Below, piece after piece: positions 23,705-27,499 of a DNA stretch of 27,499 nucleotides. The translations under genes were made by a program, and so were the position numbers. Source of the DNA: CBFGRU01 sp965651255 (lineage in GTDB: Bacteria; Planctomycetota; Phycisphaerae; Phycisphaerales; SM1A02); assembly GCA_965651255.1 (NCBI GenBank), contig CBFGRU010000009.1, positions 1 through 27,499 of the forward strand, given 5' to 3'. Numbering within the stretch: the stretch's first letter is position 1; each line of letters starts with the position of its first letter. The notes under the pieces are model-generated. The model searched no databases and was not told the origin of the DNA. It saw only the letters and a program-made list of their open reading frames with translations.

Positions 23705-24310
23705 TCACCGCCCGTTCGCGGCGGCGAAAGCGTTGTTCATTCGGGTGATGAGTTGGTCCGTGACATCGCGGGTCGTATCGCCGAACAGCATCTTGCGCTC
23801 GAACATCTGCGCGACGATGTCGGCGGCCTGTCCCTGGCGGAACTCTTCGGTCTTGTCCGCGAGGATGACGTAGTGATACTGCTCGGTTTCGGCGAGTTGG
23901 GCGATGGCAGCGGATATCTTGCGGTACATGAGCTGGTACCGGCGTGATTCTTCGTTCAGCAATTCTCGCTGCCGCAGATTCCCCCATGCCTCAGTAGAAG
24001 CCGCCTCGAACATCAGCTTCTCGCGCATCTGCCGATACTGCTCTGTCCCGGGCACGAGCGCTTCCAGATCGGCCTGCATGGCCTTGAGGTTGTCCTGGCG
24101 GGTCTTGAGGTCGGCATCAATTCGAGCGCTTTCCGCGGAGAGATTCTGTCGAATCTGATCCATCTCATCGAGCTCGCTGAAGACGTACTCCAATCGCACG
24201 TGCACAACCACTGCGGGGTCTTTCGCCAGCGCATGCCTCACGCCCGCGCCGATGATGCCGCCGAGAACAAGTGTGACCGCGGCTCCGAGCATGAACGAGC
24301 GGATACGCAT
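23705..24310 (-). CDS. OmpH/Skp-like periplasmic protein
   Basis: A 201-residue protein with an N-terminal signal or anchor helix ('MLGAAVTLVLGGIIGAGVRHALA'), a short strand region containing 'VVVHVRLEYVFSELDEMDQI', then a long charged coiled coil ('RIDADLKTRQDNLKAMQADLEALVPGTEQYRQMREKL') and a final helical part. This is the OmpH/Skp layout, where trimers with helical tentacles hold unfolded outer membrane proteins. Similar genes are often present in several copies in Planctomycetota. GAGGAGA lies six bases before the ATG. It is 66 bases downstream of the fusion gene at 24377 and may share its transcript. Confidence 0.82.
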   Translation of the reverse strand: MRIRSFMLGAAVTLVLGGIIGAGVRHALAKDPAVVVHVRLEYVFSELDEMDQIRQNLSAESARIDADLKTRQDNLKAMQADLEALVPGTEQYRQMREKLMFEAASTEAWGNLRQRELLNEESRRYQLMYRKISAAIAQLAETEQYHYVILADKTEEFRQGQAADIVAQMFERKMLFGDTTRDVTDQLITRMNNAFAAANGR

Positions 24311-24376
24311 GAGAGATCTCCTCTGGTGATGCGTTCGGGTGTGGAGTCGATTGACGATCGATGAATCAGGCGCGTG

Positions 24377-26209
24377 TCAGGTGCGTGCTGTTTCCTTCGC
24401 CGCTTCTCGCTGTTCTCGCGCCCACTGTTCGAGCTTGGCGAAGTATTCAGCGCAATCGCGCTTTCTCACCGCTCCCATCGTCGCCAGTTGCACATACCCA
24501 CGGTCAAGCAGGTATCCGCTGAAGCCCGCGATTTCGTACCCCCACTGGAGGGAAAGGGTGCAGAAATCGCGCGAATCGTAACCGTGGGGCGGGCGGAAGG
24601 TAGTAATCACCGGAGCTGCGATCTCTTCCGGCGCAAGCGGATGCAGGCCAAGGTCCTTGAGCCGCGTGCGGACATAGCGCCCCAGTTCCGCATACTGCTC
24701 ATAGCGCAGGCGAACGCGCTGGGGCGTGGCATACGTCTCAAGCGCACGATCAAGAGCAAAGAGCATCGGCGAAGGCCAGGTGAATCGCGGCCCGACGCAT
24801 TGCACGGTGGTCTTCACATCCAGATACACCGGCACGCGATCGCGATCAACATGAATCAGTGCATCCTTCCCGACAAAGACGAACGCACAGCCAGCCAGCG
24901 AACCGATCGCCTTTCCGCTGACGCCGGTCGCCATGTGAACCCCCCGCAGGTCGGTCGGCGTTGCGCCGAAACTGGAGACGCAATCCAGGCACAGCCGCGC
25001 ATCGTGCTTGGCTGCGATCGCCTTCAGCCGTTCGTGGTCGTTCAGCACACCGGTGCTCGATTCAAGGTGCACTGCCCAGAGCCAGTTCATGTCGGCATGA
25101 CGCTTGAGCGCCTTTTCAACCTCATCGTAATCGATCGGCCTGCCCCAGTCCCATTCAAGCACCTCGAAGTCCAGGCGGTATCGCTTCGCCTGGTTCACGA
25201 GTCGGCGGCCGAACTCACCGTTGTTCAGAATCAGCCCGCGCTTCAGCGTGTGATCACCCGCCAGGGTGGCGGCGACGGCTTCGTTGGCGAGGGTGCCGCT
25301 GCCGCAGAACATGGCCACATCTGGTCCGCCGGCAATCTCGCTGAGGTGCTGGCGAATTCGCTCGAAGCGATCGACGAAACTCTTTCCGCGGTGCGATTGC
25401 GGGTGTTGTCGCATGGCGCGCTGCACAATGCTGGCGATCTGCACCGGGCCGGGCAGGAGCGAAATCGGCCGTGAGGGCTGCGCGGCTTCAAGCCGCTCCA
25501 CTCGGCGACGAAGCTGCAACATGTGCCGGCGAATGTTGCCGGGAATCCGGCGCAGGTCGAGCACCATCGGAATGAACGCGGTGTTGCCCTTCGGCACGGC
25601 GTCGCCCATCGGCTGAAAGCCCATGCGCGCGTACATCTTTTCCTTGTCGGTCACGCCGGAGATGATCAGGTGCGAATGCCCGGTTGCGATCGCGCGTTCG
25701 ATCATGAACCACAAGTTGCCCGCGAAGGCAATGCCATGTCGCTCATCCGGTTCGATGGCGAGCAGACGCACTTCCATCGGGGCGGGCAGCGATTCAATGA
25801 GCGAGGGATCCTTCAGTCGCTCCGTGGTCGAGAAGGGGGGCTGATCGTGAACCGCCAGCATCGCGACGACGCGGCCATCACGAATGCCAATGAAATAGGT
25901 GTTCTTGTTGTGGAACTTGTCGATCAGGGTGTCGCCGTCGATATCCGGATATTCACCGATCTCTTCGACGAACGTTCGATAGTTCAGCCGGTGAATCTGG
26001 TCGAACTCTTCTTCGGTTTCGGCGACCTTGAAGGTGTACGGCCCGAGCTGCATCGACTTCTTCGAGGAATCGAACTCAATCTCGCCATCGGGAGAGGAGT
26101 ACGCGATCGCCGCCGCCGTCCCGTTGAGGGCGACTTCAATGTGCCCGTTGCTTCCGGCCGCGTCTGATCGTGACTTCACTGAGATATCCGAAGTCCTGCT
26201 CATGCTCAT
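24377..26209 (-). CDS. GNAT/autoinducer-synthase-like domain fused to class V aminotransferase
   Basis: A 610-residue two-domain protein. Residues about 50-245 resemble GNAT acyltransferases of the FeeM/LuxI type: 'YTFKVAETEEEFDQIHRLNYRTFVEEIGEYPD', 'NTYFIGIRDGRVVAMLAVHDQPPFS', 'EVRLLAIEPDERHGIAFAGNLWFMIERAIATGHSHLIISG', 'MYARMGFQPMG'. Residues about 265-600 form a PLP-dependent class V aminotransferase related to alanine-glyoxylate/2-aminoethylphosphonate transaminases. These carry 'LLPGPVQIAS', 'CGSGTLANEAVAATLAG', 'HLESSTGVLND', 'DCVSSFGATPTDLRG' and the Lys in 'VSGKAIGS' (Lys433). The enzyme may make an amine or amino acid by transamination and then acylate it; this is inference. ATG 26209 (or 26203) is preferred; a GTG at 26305 follows an AGGAGG at 13 bases and would add 32 residues. 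Confidence 0.82.
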   Translation of the reverse strand: MSMSRTSDISVKSRSDAAGSNGHIEVALNGTAAAIAYSSPDGEIEFDSSKKSMQLGPYTFKVAETEEEFDQIHRLNYRTFVEEIGEYPDIDGDTLIDKFHNKNTYFIGIRDGRVVAMLAVHDQPPFSTTERLKDPSLIESLPAPMEVRLLAIEPDERHGIAFAGNLWFMIERAIATGHSHLIISGVTDKEKMYARMGFQPMGDAVPKGNTAFIPMVLDLRRIPGNIRRHMLQLRRRVERLEAAQPSRPISLLPGPVQIASIVQRAMRQHPQSHRGKSFVDRFERIRQHLSEIAGGPDVAMFCGSGTLANEAVAATLAGDHTLKRGLILNNGEFGRRLVNQAKRYRLDFEVLEWDWGRPIDYDEVEKALKRHADMNWLWAVHLESSTGVLNDHERLKAIAAKHDARLCLDCVSSFGATPTDLRGVHMATGVSGKAIGSLAGCAFVFVGKDALIHVDRDRVPVYLDVKTTVQCVGPRFTWPSPMLFALDRALETYATPQRVRLRYEQYAELGRYVRTRLKDLGLHPLAPEEIAAPVITTFRPPHGYDSRDFCTLSLQWGYEIAGFSGYLLDRGYVQLATMGAVRKRDCAEYFAKLEQWAREQREAAKETART

Positions 26210-26597
26210 GAACGTCTTCTTCTTGACTGCTTGTTCGGCGAAGGGGTCGATGGATTCCCTCGCAATGTCCACCCTGTCCGACGGTGGCCTGCGTGCCGAC
26301 ACCACCTCGGCCGGTCCTCCTGAACCCGATGACGGTGCGCCGCACGTACCGCGGCTCGGACGAGGGGGGCAGCACCGTCGAGCCGATAGGATACCCCGGA
26401 TGACGCTCGGCCGCCCACTCGGCCGTCAACGCGCATCAATGACGGATTGGCTGCGATGCTCCCCGGCGTCTCATGGCAAGAGCCGAAATCTCGCCGCCCA
26501 GGCGACTCATTTGGATGGCAGGCACCTCCCAACCCCGCTCGCGGCGGCTGGGCACCGGAAACTCAAGCCAAGGTTATCGGCCAGTCGATGCAGAGGC
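26210..26597. other. Divergent intergenic region
   Basis: About 390 bases between the fusion gene and the glycosyltransferase gene, which point apart, so promoters for both are expected here. The frame of the downstream gene stays open through this stretch (an ATG at 26400 has AGGA eight bases upstream), but the encoded residues are Arg/Ser-rich with rare codons (AGG, TTA, AGA), which looks non-coding. Nothing else is recognised. Confidence 0.4.
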
Positions 26598-27499
26598 ATG
26601 GCACCTGTGACCACCTCTGCCGGATCGCCTGAGGCGATATCTCCTGCTGCGGGCATCCAACCATTGGTGACGACCATCGCTCCCGGAGGGGCACAGTCGG
26701 TCGGCCGATGGCGGATCGAATCGCGATCCCTGACAATTGCGGATCGGTCGGTGGGCGGAACCATGATTCGCTCCGCCACCGCGAGCGATCCACAGCCAGC
26801 GGACTGGGTCGATCGGTTGGCCGCGTTCTTCACGCTCGACCCCGCGATCGTCAGCGTCGGTGCGAAGCGGCTGATGCCCGATGGCCATGTCCAGGCGATG
26901 GGCGAGTTCGTGATTCACCCCAAGGGGTTCCATCACCACGGCCAAGGGGTCGATGGCCGCTGCTACCGCTTCGCGGAAGAAGTCGATCTCATCACCGGCG
27001 GTGTGCTGCTCGTGCGCACTGGCGCGTTTGAAGCGGCGGTCGAGCGAATTGGCGGATTCCGAGCGCTCGAGGGCGATCTGGGTCTCATCGAACTGGGGCT
27101 TGCGCTTCGTCTCGCCGGTGGGCGTGCGTTCGCCGTGCCGCAGGTCATCACGACCGATGCGTTCACGCCCGAACCGAGCGCGGAACAGACGGCGGCGTTC
27201 GTCGAACGATGGGGATTCGACTGGCGCTTGCCAGATATTGACGCGGTGCGCGAGCAGTACGCTGGCAGCGGCCTGCTCTGGAATGCCAAGTATCTCGCAC
27301 CGGCCATGCCGTTTGAAAAGTACCGCGACCGCGGCGCGCTGGTGTGGGAGTCGTACGCGAAGGCCGATGTCTTTCGCCAGCGCGCGCATCACCTCGCGGA
27401 AATCGCGGCGCGGTTCGCGGTCGTCAACGGCACGAAGGGGCGCGTGCTCGACCTCGGCTGTGGCGACGGCTTCTTCTCGCACCTCTTCGCGTTGAAGGG
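26598..27499 (+). CDS. Glycosyltransferase-like/methyltransferase fusion, 5' part
   Basis: The frame runs off the window end, giving 300 codons. Residues about 70-180 match the second half of a GT2 glycosyltransferase: 'DWVDRLAAFFTLDPAIVSVGAKRLMPDGHVQAMGEF' and 'VDLITGGVLLVRTGAFEAAVERIGGF', then 'EGDLGLIELGLALRLAGGRAFAVPQ'. The usual N-terminal nucleotide-sugar half with its DxD strand seems shortened or absent. A linker with 'NAKYLAPAMPFEKYRDRGALVWESYAKADVFRQR' leads to a methyltransferase motif I, 'RVLDLGCGDGFFSHLF', at about residue 282. Such fusions occur in surface-polysaccharide loci. The start is uncertain: ATG 26598, 26763 or 26400. No ribosome site is decisive. Confidence 0.65.
   Translation, partial: MAPVTTSAGSPEAISPAAGIQPLVTTIAPGGAQSVGRWRIESRSLTIADRSVGGTMIRSATASDPQPADWVDRLAAFFTLDPAIVSVGAKRLMPDGHVQAMGEFVIHPKGFHHHGQGVDGRCYRFAEEVDLITGGVLLVRTGAFEAAVERIGGFRALEGDLGLIELGLALRLAGGRAFAVPQVITTDAFTPEPSAEQTAAFVERWGFDWRLPDIDAVREQYAGSGLLWNAKYLAPAMPFEKYRDRGALVWESYAKADVFRQRAHHLAEIAARFAVVNGTKGRVLDLGCGDGFFSHLFALK

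Noticed and set aside
26400..26597. Upstream extension of the glycosyltransferase-like gene to ATG 26400
   Set aside because: It has an AGGA eight bases ahead, but the added 66 residues are Arg/Ser-rich with rare codons and look untranslated; left as an alternative start.
26623..26640. Small inverted repeat ATCGCCT-G-AGGCGAT
   Set aside because: It lies near the start of an open coding frame, is short, and GC-rich DNA gives many such matches.

Overview
The window is a GC-rich bacterial chromosome segment. The mix of genes (a HAF-repeat secreted protein, a FapA/DUF342 protein, an OmpH/Skp-like protein, a nitrous oxide reductase with a Sec-type leader, and nap genes without napC) suggests Planctomycetota, possibly Phycisphaerae. 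This is inference from gene content and style; no rRNA or marker gene is present to settle it. I saw no tRNA, rRNA, CRISPR array or intact insertion sequence.

Layout. Positions 1-1110 hold the 3' part of a HAF-repeat protein, facing a FapA-family gene (1184-2647, minus). After a roughly 600 bp stretch without a clear gene comes a NarL/FixJ-type response regulator (3255-3959, plus), which ends at a strong hairpin shared with the next, convergent operon. Positions 4143-7412 (minus) encode a membrane electron-transfer module: a membrane-anchored tetraheme cytochrome c, a Tat-exported 4Fe-4S protein, a cupin and an NrfD/DsrP-type integral membrane subunit. Divergent from it, 7626-14254 (plus) is a periplasmic nitrate reductase operon: napD, napA, a tetraheme NapB-like subunit, a NapF/NapG-type ferredoxin, a 100-residue unknown, an alginate-export-type porin and a PNPOx-fold flavoprotein. 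Head-on to it, 14287-21648 (minus), lies a nitrous oxide reductase operon: diheme cytochrome c, nosZ (clade II-like), a nos-associated membrane protein, nosD, nosF, nosY and nosL, several joined by ATGA overlaps. An Rrf2-family regulator (21754-22290, minus) sits just upstream of it.

Positions 22291-27499 are accessory: an AT-richer SAM methyltransferase, an OmpH-like protein, a protein fusing a GNAT/autoinducer-synthase-like domain to a class V aminotransferase, and a glycosyltransferase/methyltransferase gene that runs off the window.

How the parts fit. The cytochrome/Fe-S/NrfD module probably takes electrons from (mena)quinol and passes them to NapAB in the periplasm, replacing the absent NapC. 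The nos operon reduces N2O to N2, with the diheme cytochrome as likely donor to NosZ. Neither nitrite nor NO reductase is in the window, so the locus joins the first and last steps of denitrification. The most notable regulatory signal is a near-identical 18-bp element (GTGGATATCTGGANNCAC) just upstream of both the rrf2 gene and the nos operon, plus a second TTGTGG-N10-CCACAA element inside a perfect 14-bp inverted repeat between them. Together these suggest an autoregulated Rrf2 switch for N2O reduction.
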